Source: Streptococcus sp. DTU_2020_1001019_1_SI_AUS_MUR_006 (GTDB lineage Bacteria > Bacillota > Bacilli > Lactobacillales > Streptococcaceae). Taken from it: a DNA stretch of 64,000 nt. Within the stretch, counting starts at the first letter, position 1. Every line of letters starts with the position of its first letter. The notes beneath the pieces are model-generated. The model was not told where the DNA came from and searched no databases. It saw nothing but the letters and a program-made list of their open reading frames with translations. A program made the position numbers and the translations under genes. This document shows, in pieces, positions 17,623 through 26,712 of the stretch. The DNA is taken from the NCBI RefSeq assembly GCF_032340315.1, contig NZ_CP135436.1, positions 2,067,501-2,131,500 of the forward strand, written 5' to 3'.

Positions 17623-20600
17623 CTATCCTTTAGGAAAGAGTTCAGATGAAAAGGCATCTGTAACCTGTAATAGTTTTTGGAAGACTTTTTTCTTCAGAGC
17701 TACTGTATAGTTTGCAACTGAGCCTCCATACTTAAAGTTTCGGTAATCCGTTTCTACTGCTTGGTCAAACAAATCTTGCAATTTCTCGTAAGAATCAATT
17801 TGCTGGCCATCAATTTCAAAACTATGAATTCCTCGTTTTGCCTTGGCAATAATAGCGTCAAACCAGGCCTTCTTCCATTCTTCCAAGTTCTGGAACTTGC
17901 CCTTCGAAACCTTCTGGATGATGAAATCATCTCCAAGGGTGTCACGTCCCTCGCTTAACGCCTCATCCTTGTATTTATTAGAAGCATAGCCTAGGAAACC
18001 ATTTTCGTAGCCATAATAACCCCACATACGGAAGGCATTATGCTTGAAGGATAGGGCTCCTGGAGCTCCCTGACTTGTATTTCCACCATAAATAGCATCC
18101 ACCATCTTGACATTGACATAAGCTGTCTTGAGTTCTTCTGGTCGGTAAGTTCCTTGGTAATGCCTATTGGTGATGATGTTATGTTTGATTAAGTCATCCA
18201 CAGAATTTAGCTGAGTCTTGGCTTCCTCATCTGTCAATGGACGGACATAGTCCCACTGGTTTGGAGCAAGGAGTTTATTATCTTGGTCCTGATGACGCAT
18301 TTGCTTGGTCATCTTGCTGAACCAAGCCTTCTTCAAAGCCAGATCATTCTTAGCGAGTACTCGTTCTCCTTCCAGATAATCTAGAAGCATCAAGGCCTCG
18401 TTATACCCCTTCATGTAGTGGTCAATCTGCTGGCGTGTTTGCAACTTGGTTGGATCTGGATTGTACCATTGATCCCCATCATTTGGTCGCATGTAAGCCA
18501 TGTTGATACCGAGGGCGCCGTACTCACCCTGATGACCTTCCTCAGCCGGTGACTGGAGCATGCCCTGAGCATAGGCTTCTACATAGGTTCCTTCACGGTG
18601 TTTGTAGCCACCCAGATAGACAATACGATCGTTGACGTGAGTTGTCTCATGGGTGTATACAGACAAGCCATACTCACTCATCATGTCAATTTCTACAAAG
18701 TGAACAGCATCTCTGGCATTTATCTTTGGATAGATAGAGGCATAAGCTCCTAGCTTATTGTCTTTATAGTAGCGACCTGCTGGTCCAAATACCTCACGAA
18801 TTGGCGCGTAATCTTCCATACCACTAGTATGTCCATAACGCTCTACCCAGCCACGTCCATCAACGCGATAGCCTTCCCAAACTGGTGTAGCTACATTAAA
18901 GTCACTCTTAACCATACGGTCTTTGACATCATCAGCAGCAAGTCGATACCAGAAGTCCAAGTAAGTCAACTGACGGTCCGCTACTAGATCAATGTCAGCT
19001 TTCATCTGGTCTATTGTTTTGCCAGATTTATCTGCTGATCCAAAAGTAATGGTATTGTAGTTGGAAATCAAGAACATCTGTGCCTTCTTAACATTCAACA
19101 AAGGCAGAATCATATTGCGATGCAACCAGTTATTAAGATTGTCATAAGCCCGATGCTTCCGATTTGCAATTTCTTGATTCTTCGAAGCTCTCTCGGCTAT
19201 GTACACATGGCCCTTGGTAGCATTCACAAACCAGTCATTCATATCCTTGTCAGTCGTCAATAACTGTCTGTTGTAGTCTAAGAAGGCATGTAAATCTTCA
19301 GATTTTGTATCTTTGGCTAGGACTCTTGCAAAGGTTTCATGAGTCTGGTCGCCTTTTAGGTTGTTCTCTCTTGAACCAAGTTCAATCAATCGATCCAAGA
19401 TATCCACATTTTGCCCATAAAAATCTGGTTTAAAGAGCATGAGTTCTTTCAGGTTGTAATCCGCAAATCGGATACCGTAATAGCGATTAAGATAAGCAAG
19501 TCCCAGCATGATAGCTGATTGATTGTCCTGAACTTTTTTCTTCAAGGCAGCAGTTCTAGCAGGCGAATCATTCCACTGATAGTCTAGATTGGTAAGCAAC
19601 TTATCAACTAGGGTTCCCAGCTGCGCTTTGACTTCTGCAAAGCTTTCTTCTAGATACCAGTTCTTCACTTCCTCAACCTTCTTATCAAGGCTAGTGGTTT
19701 GATCATCTAGGATTCGATAAACTCCATCCGACTGTAAGTCCACCGTTTTCAGGATAGATATTAGCTCCTTGGCTAGGGCTGAACGGTCCTTAACCAGCAT
19801 ATCTGGAGTATAAAGCAGATCCAAGTCGGCAATCTTGTATTCCTTGATGGCAGTCAAGCCAGAATTTTGTGAGGTAATTGCAAATACATCCTTGGTCTTG
19901 TCTGCATAATGAACCATGATATGATCTGCCACTGACAGGTCCGTCACAAAATCTTGTCCCTTCATAGCAATAACAGAGACTATCTCTTTCTTGGCTAGAT
20001 TGTGTTTAAGATCCAGTTTATTCCCTTGATTAACGATCCATTCTTTATTGTAGAAAGGCTGTAATTTTTCAAGGTTACGATAGGCTTGATCATGGCGACT
20101 ATCATAATCTTGAATATCCTTATAAGCGTATTCTTTTACACCGGCAATAGTCGGAGAATCAGCACTTGACTTAGCCAAGTAGTAGCTGTATCCTGCTTCA
20201 AAGGTTTTCTGAGCATTGCGCTGAATCAAGTCAGTTGCCTCAGCAGTAACCTTGTAGTACTCTTTGCCATCTATTCTCTCAGTTTGAATAGACTTGATGG
20301 CTAAACGGCTGGTCTTGTGGTCCTCTGAACTAATCTTGAGGTAATAGTTTGCTAAATCGCTTGGTGCTTCTGTTAGTTGTTGAATCTCAGACTCTTTGCC
20401 ATTTTCAACCTTAACAAGGCTTGTTTCCTTGATATCTTTTATTTCTAGCTTTTTAAGCTCTAAACGAAGCTTCTTGTCCTCAAGTAGAGTGCTCTCCTCA
20501 CCCTTACCACGATTAAAGACCATCCTTGTAGATATGGTGTAATCCGTATAAAGTTTCAGATTATCAACTGTTGCTTCCAGCTGATCACTCGTGAAGTCCA

Positions 20601-23097
20601 GAGTCTGTTCCTCTAGCCCCTTGGCTTTAATAGTGGCACTGATTTTTGAAACGGTAACGCCATCTGCCTTGTCCAAGTTATAGCTTAAGCGAGCTGAACG
20701 GCCCATCGAATTTCCAGTAATATTAGAAAGAGTAAGGACTGGTACAGGTTTTATCTCTACATTTTTCTTACTACCACGGACGATAATCTGATCTTTAGCT
20801 TCTGTTAAAATCCGTGTTGTTTCTTTGAGTTCTGAGATACGTTTCCCATCTTTTTCCTCATAGCTGGTAACAATCTCTTTCTCACCATCTTGACCGACTT
20901 GCTCAATTCTTGTTTCACCAAGAAGCATGTCTGGATCAATTTTTTCCCTAGTTTGTTTAGGAATCAACTCTTTTCGGACTTCAACATGTAGAGTCGGTTT
21001 TGCATCTTGAACGAGCGCTTCAGTGGCATTCACACCACCACTATAGCTAGGGAGTTCCTGTTTCAGAGTATCAACTGGGACTGCGCCTCCTTCATAATCT
21101 GGTAGGCTTTCAGCTACTGTACCTTGACCATTGACGCCTCCTTCAAATGTTGGTTTTGTTGGCTCGACTAAGGATTCGCCGAATACGCCACCGGTGAACT
21201 CAGGATGTTCCTGTTTCAGAGTATCAACTGGAACTGCACCACCTTCATACTCTGGTAAGGTTTCAGCTACTACACCTTGGCCATTGACGCCACCCTCAAA
21301 TGATGGTTTTGTTGGCTCAACTAAGGATTCGCCAGATACACCACCTATAAATTCAGGTTTGTTGTGGACTTCTGGGACGCCACTTTGACTACTAAATTCT
21401 GCTTTATACTCTGGCAAGGCTTCAGCTACTGCTCCTTGACCATTGACGCCACCCTCAAATGTTGGTTTAGACGGCTCAACAAGTGGTTCACCATTAACTC
21501 CACCTGTGAATTCAGGATGTTCTTGTTTCAGAGTATCAACTGGAACTGCACCACCTTCATACTCTGGTAAGGTTTCAGCTACTGCTCCTTGGCCATTAAA
21601 ACCACCCTCAAATGTTGGTTTAGACGGCTCAACCAAGGATTCGCCTGATACGCCACCTGTAAAGTCTGGTTTTTTGTGGACTTCTGGAAGGCCACTTTGA
21701 CTGCTAAATTCTGGTGTGTACTCTGGCAAGGATTCGGCTATTGTACCTTGACCATTGACGCCACCCTCAAATGTTGGTTTAGACGGTTCAACCAAAGATT
21801 CTCCCGATACACCACCTGTAAATTCTAGTTTGTTGTGGACTTCTGGAAGGCCACTTTGACTGCTAAATTCTGGGATATACTCTGGCAAAGCTTCAGCTAC
21901 TGTACCCGCGCCATTGACGCCACCTTCAAATGTTGGTTTAGGTGGTTCAACTAAAGATTCGCCGGATACACCGCCTGTAAAGTCTGGGATTTCCTGTTTC
22001 AAAGTTTCAACTGGAACTGCACCACCTTCATAGTCTTGTAGGGTTTCAGCTACTGCTCCTTGGCCATTAACACCACCCTCAAATGTTGGTTTAGACGGCT
22101 CAACCAAGGATTCGCCTGATACGCCACCTGTAAAGTCTGCTTTGTCATGGACTTCTGGGATGCCACTTTGACTGCTAAATTCTGGTGTATACTCTGGTAA
22201 GCTTTCAGCTACTGCTCCTAGGCCATTGACTCCACCTTCAAATGTTGGTTTTGTTGGCTCAACCAAGGATTCACCTGATACACCGCCTGTAAAGGCGGGT
22301 TTCTCGTGGACTTCTGGGATGCCACTTTGACTGCTAAATTCTGGTGTATACTCTGGTAAGCTTTCAGCTACTGCCCCTTGGCCATTAACACCACCCTCAA
22401 ATGTTGGTTTTGTTGGCTCAACCAAGGATTCGCCTGATACGCCGCCTGTGAATTCGGGAATTTCATGAACGGCTGCTTGATTTACTGGTTTTGCAGGAAT
22501 TTCTGGATTTGCACTAGATGTTAGATCTTGCCCCGTCCCTCTTAAATCGGACTCTAATAAATAACCGACATAATCATAGCCTTTAATGTCAATAATACCT
22601 TGAGAGAAACCATCTGCAGAGACAAGGGTTTTAGTCTGATCATAAGCTAGTAAGTCCTTGTGTTCAAAAGCAAATACTTGATAAGGGAGTAATAAACTCT
22701 TACCTACAGAAGCAATCAATAACACTCCAACTATCTTAGAAGGCTTTTTCCTAGAAAATAGGAAAACCACCAAACTAGCCGTCAGAAGACCAAGACCAGC
22801 CAAGGGGAAGGTGACTGATCCTGTTTGAGGTAAGACGGCTTGTCCCTGCTTACGATAGACTAGATAATAGCTCTCTTGACTAAGATCTTGTGGTAATTCA
22901 TGGTGAATGAGTTCACGTTCAGCAGCTGTCAACTCCGATTCCGATAAATAGTGAAAGGAAACTTGCTTGGTTTCATCTGCCTGAACCAGTTTGGGTTCAA
23001 GTGCTCCTCCAATGAAGGCAAGTCCAATCAATACCGAGCCCACCCCCATGCTCAGTTTACGAATGGCAAATTTTTGTAACTTTTTTCTATCTTCCAT
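17623..23097 (-). CDS. zmpB: ZmpB-like M26 zinc metalloprotease (copy 1), surface anchored
   Basis: This 1824-aa protein has an N-terminal signal segment (RKLSMGVGSVLIG), an N-terminal LPQTG motif at residues 89-93 followed by hydrophobic segments, and a repeat region (about 216-690) of nine units. Next comes a G5 domain (about 705-760), a domain rich in charged strands, and the M26 peptidase domain with HETTH at 1483-1487 and the third zinc ligand Glu about 20 residues further on. The N-terminal placing of LPXTG is typical of streptococcal IgA1 protease/ZmpB proteins. I call it ZmpB by its position next to pabB and msrAB as in pneumococcus. The host substrate cannot be read from sequence. 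No two-component system gene lies beside it, but a broken HTH gene does. Confidence 0.9.
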   Translation of the reverse strand: MEDRKKLQKFAIRKLSMGVGSVLIGLAFIGGALEPKLVQADETKQVSFHYLSESELTAAERELIHHELPQDLSQESYYLVYRKQGQAVLPQTGSVTFPLAGLGLLTASLVVFLFSRKKPSKIVGVLLIASVGKSLLLPYQVFAFEHKDLLAYDQTKTLVSADGFSQGIIDIKGYDYVGYLLESDLRGTGQDLTSSANPEIPAKPVNQAAVHEIPEFTGGVSGESLVEPTKPTFEGGVNGQGAVAESLPEYTPEFSSQSGIPEVHEKPAFTGGVSGESLVEPTKPTFEGGVNGLGAVAESLPEYTPEFSSQSGIPEVHDKADFTGGVSGESLVEPSKPTFEGGVNGQGAVAETLQDYEGGAVPVETLKQEIPDFTGGVSGESLVEPPKPTFEGGVNGAGTVAEALPEYIPEFSSQSGLPEVHNKLEFTGGVSGESLVEPSKPTFEGGVNGQGTIAESLPEYTPEFSSQSGLPEVHKKPDFTGGVSGESLVEPSKPTFEGGFNGQGAVAETLPEYEGGAVPVDTLKQEHPEFTGGVNGEPLVEPSKPTFEGGVNGQGAVAEALPEYKAEFSSQSGVPEVHNKPEFIGGVSGESLVEPTKPSFEGGVNGQGVVAETLPEYEGGAVPVDTLKQEHPEFTGGVFGESLVEPTKPTFEGGVNGQGTVAESLPDYEGGAVPVDTLKQELPSYSGGVNATEALVQDAKPTLHVEVRKELIPKQTREKIDPDMLLGETRIEQVGQDGEKEIVTSYEEKDGKRISELKETTRILTEAKDQIIVRGSKKNVEIKPVPVLTLSNITGNSMGRSARLSYNLDKADGVTVSKISATIKAKGLEEQTLDFTSDQLEATVDNLKLYTDYTISTRMVFNRGKGEESTLLEDKKLRLELKKLEIKDIKETSLVKVENGKESEIQQLTEAPSDLANYYLKISSEDHKTSRLAIKSIQTERIDGKEYYKVTAEATDLIQRNAQKTFEAGYSYYLAKSSADSPTIAGVKEYAYKDIQDYDSRHDQAYRNLEKLQPFYNKEWIVNQGNKLDLKHNLAKKEIVSVIAMKGQDFVTDLSVADHIMVHYADKTKDVFAITSQNSGLTAIKEYKIADLDLLYTPDMLVKDRSALAKELISILKTVDLQSDGVYRILDDQTTSLDKKVEEVKNWYLEESFAEVKAQLGTLVDKLLTNLDYQWNDSPARTAALKKKVQDNQSAIMLGLAYLNRYYGIRFADYNLKELMLFKPDFYGQNVDILDRLIELGSRENNLKGDQTHETFARVLAKDTKSEDLHAFLDYNRQLLTTDKDMNDWFVNATKGHVYIAERASKNQEIANRKHRAYDNLNNWLHRNMILPLLNVKKAQMFLISNYNTITFGSADKSGKTIDQMKADIDLVADRQLTYLDFWYRLAADDVKDRMVKSDFNVATPVWEGYRVDGRGWVERYGHTSGMEDYAPIREVFGPAGRYYKDNKLGAYASIYPKINARDAVHFVEIDMMSEYGLSVYTHETTHVNDRIVYLGGYKHREGTYVEAYAQGMLQSPAEEGHQGEYGALGINMAYMRPNDGDQWYNPDPTKLQTRQQIDHYMKGYNEALMLLDYLEGERVLAKNDLALKKAWFSKMTKQMRHQDQDNKLLAPNQWDYVRPLTDEEAKTQLNSVDDLIKHNIITNRHYQGTYRPEELKTAYVNVKMVDAIYGGNTSQGAPGALSFKHNAFRMWGYYGYENGFLGYASNKYKDEALSEGRDTLGDDFIIQKVSKGKFQNLEEWKKAWFDAIIAKAKRGIHSFEIDGQQIDSYEKLQDLFDQAVETDYRNFKYGGSVANYTVALKKKVFQKLLQVTDAFSSELFPKG
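21030..22452 (-). repeat. Tandem coding repeats of protease copy 1 (nine units, two module types)
   Basis: Each unit starts with FTGGVSGESLVEP-KPTFEGGVNG and ends in one of two cassettes: type A (PEFSSQSG-PEVH) or type B (YEGGAVPV-TLKQE). Reading from the N-terminus the order is A-A-B-A-A-B-A-B-B. Units are about 50 codons long. The mix of cassette types suggests repeated unequal recombination between units. Confidence 0.85.
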
Positions 23098-23207
23098 ATC
23101 AGCTTTGTTCTTGTCCTTAAAGACATCTCCTTTATTCCGTTTTCATAATCTTATTATAATATTTTGTTGATTTTTTTACAAAATATTTTCGAGATAAATC
23201 GATATTT

Positions 23208-23363
23208 TTATTTAAGTACATATTCCAATATACCATCTGGCTAGCGACCCAGTTATTAGTAGATAGCTTCAAGCGTTGAAAAACGGATAGCTTTAGCCTT
23301 GCCTGTTTTCAGTATTGAAAGATTTGCGGGAGTAATACCTACACGTTCGATTAAATTGCCCAA
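23208..23363 (-). pseudogene. Remnant of a YozG-like HTH regulator gene
   Basis: Translated on the minus strand, the segment reads LGNLIERVGITPANLSILK, then TGKAKAIRFSTLEAIY, two stop codons, LGR, another stop, and PDGILEYVLK before a final stop. This is the core of a small XRE regulator (normally ...TLEAICKVL-CQPGDILEYV...) with three internal nonsense codons and no visible start. The HTH core is still recognisable, so decay is recent on an evolutionary scale. Such regulators usually pair with a DUF2975 membrane protein, which is not present here. It fills the 340-bp gap between msrAB and zmpB; the remainder is the AT-rich upstream region of zmpB. Confidence 0.8.
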
Positions 23364-23441
23364 CCGCTTCTAAAATCCAAATTCTACACTTCTTATGAAT
23401 TAAAATATATTTCTAGTAAACTCTTTTTAATAATTTCAAGA

Positions 23442-24557
23442 TCACTCAACATAATCCAACAAATAGCCATAGCCCTTTTCTTCCATTTGATCCTTAGGAA
23501 TAAAGCGAATGGAGAGACTATTGATACAATATCGTAGCCCACCCTTTTCTGTAGGTCCATCTGTAAAGACATGTCCTAGGTGAGAATTCCCTGTTCGACT
23601 TCTGACTTCTGTTCTGACCATATTGTATGACTTGTCTTCCTTATAGGTCGCAACATCTGGACTGATCGGCTGGGTAAAACTTGGCCAACCACAACCCGAC
23701 TCAAATTTATCTTTCGAAGAAAAGAGAGGTTCGCCAGTCGCAACATCCACATAAATACCTGCTTCAAATTTATCCCAGTAACGATTTGAAAAGGCACGTT
23801 CTGTTTGACCATTTTGAGTCACGGCATACTCCTCTGAAGACAAAAGTTTTTTCAATTCATCGTCGCTCGGTTTTGGATATTGACTTGCATCAATGACCGG
23901 ATAGGCTGCCTGATTGACATTGATATGGCAATATCCATTAGGGTTTTTCTGGAGATAGTCTTGGTGGTAGTCCTCAGCCACGATAAAATTTCTTAAGGCT
24001 TCCTTTTCAACCGCTAGAGGCTGGTCGTATTTCTGAGCAACTTGGTCAAAAACTTGATTGATGACTTCTAAATCTTTCTCATCTGTATAGTAGACTCCTG
24101 TTCTGTACTGAGTCCCCACATCATTTCCCTGCTTATTCTTACTGACTGGATTGATAATGCGGAAATAATGAAGCAAGATCTCTTTTAGAGAGATTTGATT
24201 AGCATCATAGGTCACATGAACAGTCTCAGCATGCCCAGTTTGGCCGATCAATTCATACTGGGTTGTTTCTCCTCTACCATTTGCATAGCCCGAAACAGCA
24301 TCTGTCACACCCGCTACTCGCGAAAAATACTCTTCTACTCCCCAGAAACAACCTCCCGCTAGATAGATATCATGTAAGTCAGCATCTTTACTTGGCTCAG
24401 TTTTTTTCTTGGCCTTTTGTCCTTGACTAACTGCTGCCTTCTCGATTTGAGTGGTATCTGTGTAGCTTGCGCTCCTTTTTTCCAAAAGAAATAAAAATCC
24501 AATAATAATGCAAATGATGATTCCAATGAATACAATTATTTTTAATTTATCATTCAT
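23442..24557 (-). CDS. msrAB1: Membrane-anchored methionine sulfoxide reductase MsrAB
   Basis: The 371-aa protein has an N-terminal transmembrane helix (residues about 6-24), a linker, an MsrA domain with the catalytic Cys in [11 protein letters not shown], and a C-terminal MsrB domain with SGCGWPSF and the reactive RYCINS. The helix places both domains outside the membrane, where they repair oxidised Met of surface proteins. The tlpA-type lipoprotein gene lies 9 bp upstream, which fits electron delivery from the thioredoxin-like lipoprotein to MsrAB (the Etrx1-MsrAB1 pair known in pneumococcus). A second, soluble MsrAB is at 41360-42298. Confidence 0.93.
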   Translation of the reverse strand: MNDKLKIIVFIGIIICIIIGFLFLLEKRSASYTDTTQIEKAAVSQGQKAKKKTEPSKDADLHDIYLAGGCFWGVEEYFSRVAGVTDAVSGYANGRGETTQYELIGQTGHAETVHVTYDANQISLKEILLHYFRIINPVSKNKQGNDVGTQYRTGVYYTDEKDLEVINQVFDQVAQKYDQPLAVEKEALRNFIVAEDYHQDYLQKNPNGYCHINVNQAAYPVIDASQYPKPSDDELKKLLSSEEYAVTQNGQTERAFSNRYWDKFEAGIYVDVATGEPLFSSKDKFESGCGWPSFTQPISPDVATYKEDKSYNMVRTEVRSRTGNSHLGHVFTDGPTEKGGLRYCINSLSIRFIPKDQMEEKGYGYLLDYVE

Positions 24558-24566
24558 GATGAGCCT

Positions 24567-25136
24567 CTAATCTATGCTTTTTAGCGTCTGTAAAATAGTT
24601 TCCTTGTCCATAAAACCTGGCTGGGTCTTGACTAGTTTGCCTTCTTTATCGATAAAAGCCTGAGTCGGATAAGAACGAACTCCGTAACTCGCTAAAAGTT
24701 GTCCCGAAGGGTCTAACAATACTGGTAAATCTTTATAGTCCAAGCCCTGATACCATTTCTTGAAGCCTTCTTCTGCTTGCTCGCCTTTTTGACCAGGAGA
24801 AACGACTGTCAAAACAACATAGTCATCGCTTTCTTCTTTAGCCAGCTCATCGGTATCAGGTAAACTAGCTAGACAAATAGAGCACCAAGATGCCCAAAAT
24901 TTGAGATAGACCTTTTTACCCTTATAATCAGATAGATGATAGGTTTTCCCATCAACTCCCGTGAGTTCAAAGTCTGTAACTGCTTCTCCGTTTTTTGCTA
25001 CCTGAGAGCTAACTTGCTCTTGTTTGTCTCCATTTTGTTTATCAGCCTCGCTTGTTGTCTGATTTTTACAAGCTGATAGACAAAGAAAACTAGTGCAGAC
25101 CAATGCAGTTGCTTGCCATTTTTTCATCTTCATCAC
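24567..25136 (-). CDS. TlpA-like thioredoxin lipoprotein (Etrx1-like)
   Basis: The 189-aa protein has a lipoprotein signal peptide with lipobox LSAC (Cys23), a short charged linker and a thioredoxin-like domain with the redox motif WCSIC in KFWASWCSICLASLP. It is expected to be anchored on the outer face of the membrane and to reduce MsrAB. In pneumococcus a CcdA membrane protein gene precedes this pair and supplies electrons. Here no ccdA gene is present upstream; the sequence runs into a promoter-like TATAAT and then an insertion sequence 104 bp away. Start codon choice among the three N-terminal Met codons is uncertain. Confidence 0.88.
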   Translation of the reverse strand: MMKMKKWQATALVCTSFLCLSACKNQTTSEADKQNGDKQEQVSSQVAKNGEAVTDFELTGVDGKTYHLSDYKGKKVYLKFWASWCSICLASLPDTDELAKEESDDYVVLTVVSPGQKGEQAEEGFKKWYQGLDYKDLPVLLDPSGQLLASYGVRSYPTQAFIDKEGKLVKTQPGFMDKETILQTLKSID

Positions 25137-25239
25137 CTTCCTTGTTTATCATATGAATATAGATATTGACTTTGTAGTTCTATTATATACCTACCTTGCT
25201 AAAAATACTTAGAATCTGTTTGGAAAATCATTAAACTTC

Positions 25240-26654
25240 GGCTCTATAATATTTGTAGTGGGTAAATCCCCTATGGATATTATGGAGCCTATTTTTGTGT
25301 AGAAAAAAAGTCCCATATGACCTATAATGAAAAGCGACTAAACAACTCATTAGAAAGATTCATATGGAACAATTACATTTTATCACAAAACTACTCGATA
25401 TCAAAGACCCAAACATCAAAATTCTAGATATTATCAATATGGATACTCACAAAGAAATCATCGCTAAACTGGATTATGAGGCTCCATCTTGTCCTGATTG
25501 CGGAAGTCAAATGAAGAAATATGACTTCCAAAAACCGTCGAAAATTCCTTACCTCGAAACGACTGGTATGCCTACTAGAATCCTCCTTAGAAAACGCCGT
25601 TTCAAGTGCTATCAGTGCTCGAAAATGATGGTCGCCGTGACCTCTCTCGTCAAGAAAAATCACCAAATTCCTCGTATTATCAATCAAAAAATTGCGCAAA
25701 AATTGATTGAAAAGACTTCTATGACTGATATTGCCCATCAGCTTTCCATTTCAACTTCAACTGTCGTTCGCAAGCTCAATGACTTCCGTTTTAAACATGA
25801 CTTTAGCCGACTTCCTGAGATTATGTCTTGGGACGAGTATGCCTTTACCAAGGGAAAGATGAGTTTTATCGCACAAGATTTTGACAATCTCAACATTATC
25901 ACCGTGCTTGAAGGTAGAACCCAGACTATCATCCGAAATCACTTTCTGCGCTACGATAGAGCCGTTCGCTGTCAGGTGAAAATAATTACTATGGATATGT
26001 TTAGTCCTTACTATAACTTGGCTAAACAGCTTTTTCCATGTGCTAAAATCGTTCTAGATCGCTTTCACATTATCCAACATCTTAGCCGTGCTATGAGTCG
26101 TGTCCGTGTTCAAATCATGAATCAATTTGAGCGAAAATCTCATGAATACAAGGCTATCAAGCGCTATTGGAAACTCATCCAACAAGATAGCCGTAAACTG
26201 AGTGATAAACGTTTTTATCGCCCTACTTTTCGCATGCACTTAACGAATAAAGAGATTCTAGACAAGCTTTTGAGCTATTCAGAAGACTTGAAACACCACT
26301 ATAATCTCTATCAACTCTTGCTTTTTCACTTCCAGAATAAAGAAGCTGACAAATTTTTCGGACTTATTGAGGACAATCTGAAGCAGGTTCATCCTCTTTT
26401 TCAGACTGTCTTTAAGACATTTCTCAAGGACAAAGAGAAAATTGTCAACGCCCTTCAATTGCCCTATTCCAACGCTAAATTGGAAGCGACTAATAATCTC
26501 ATTAAACTCATCAAACGAAATGCTTTTGGTTTTAGGAACTTTGACAACTTTAAGAAACGAATTTTTATCGCTCTGAATATAAAAATGGAGAGGACAACGA
26601 TTGTCCTCTCCAGATGTTAGCTTTTATTCAACCCACTACAGTTGACAAAGAGCC
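25240..26654 (+). mobile_element. Complete ISL3-family insertion sequence (IS1167-like)
   Basis: The element is 1415 bp. Its ends are imperfect inverted repeats: GGCTCTATAATATTTGTAGTGGGT on the left matches the complement of ACCCACTACAGTTGACAAAGAGCC on the right. It is flanked on both sides by the identical octamer TAAACTTC (25232-25239 and 26655-26662). An 8-bp target duplication is the hallmark of the ISL3 family. The transposase frame is intact. Confidence 0.96.
25364..26620 (+). CDS. ISL3-family transposase
   Basis: The 418-aa protein is intact. It begins with a zinc-binding domain (CPDCG and CYQCSK, about residues 43-85) and an HTH region (TSMTDIAHQLSISTSTVVRKL). The DDE core follows: MSWDEYAF, ITMDMFSPYY, VLDRFHIIQ and a C-terminal SNAKLEATNNLIKLIKRNAFGFRNF motif typical of ISL3/IS1167 transposases. 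It is on the plus strand, opposite to nearly all neighbours. Its reading frame lies well inside the terminal repeats, so the element looks able to move. Confidence 0.96.
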   Translation: MEQLHFITKLLDIKDPNIKILDIINMDTHKEIIAKLDYEAPSCPDCGSQMKKYDFQKPSKIPYLETTGMPTRILLRKRRFKCYQCSKMMVAVTSLVKKNHQIPRIINQKIAQKLIEKTSMTDIAHQLSISTSTVVRKLNDFRFKHDFSRLPEIMSWDEYAFTKGKMSFIAQDFDNLNIITVLEGRTQTIIRNHFLRYDRAVRCQVKIITMDMFSPYYNLAKQLFPCAKIVLDRFHIIQHLSRAMSRVRVQIMNQFERKSHEYKAIKRYWKLIQQDSRKLSDKRFYRPTFRMHLTNKEILDKLLSYSEDLKHHYNLYQLLLFHFQNKEADKFFGLIEDNLKQVHPLFQTVFKTFLKDKEKIVNALQLPYSNAKLEATNNLIKLIKRNAFGFRNFDNFKKRIFIALNIKMERTTIVLSRC

Positions 26655-26712
26655 TAAACTTCTTGATTACAAAAACTCCCACCTGCTAAGCAGATGAGAG
26701 CTTTGAATTATT

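Noticed and set aside
21131..21700. Several 68-85-aa plus-strand frames rich in TPPSN across protease copy 1 repeats
   Set aside because: They are antisense translations of the EGGVNG repeats and lack start signals.
26655..26712. 58-bp stretch between the two IS elements with a weak hairpin
   Set aside because: Too short and without a clear function; probably a remnant of the original spacer carrying one copy of the target duplication.
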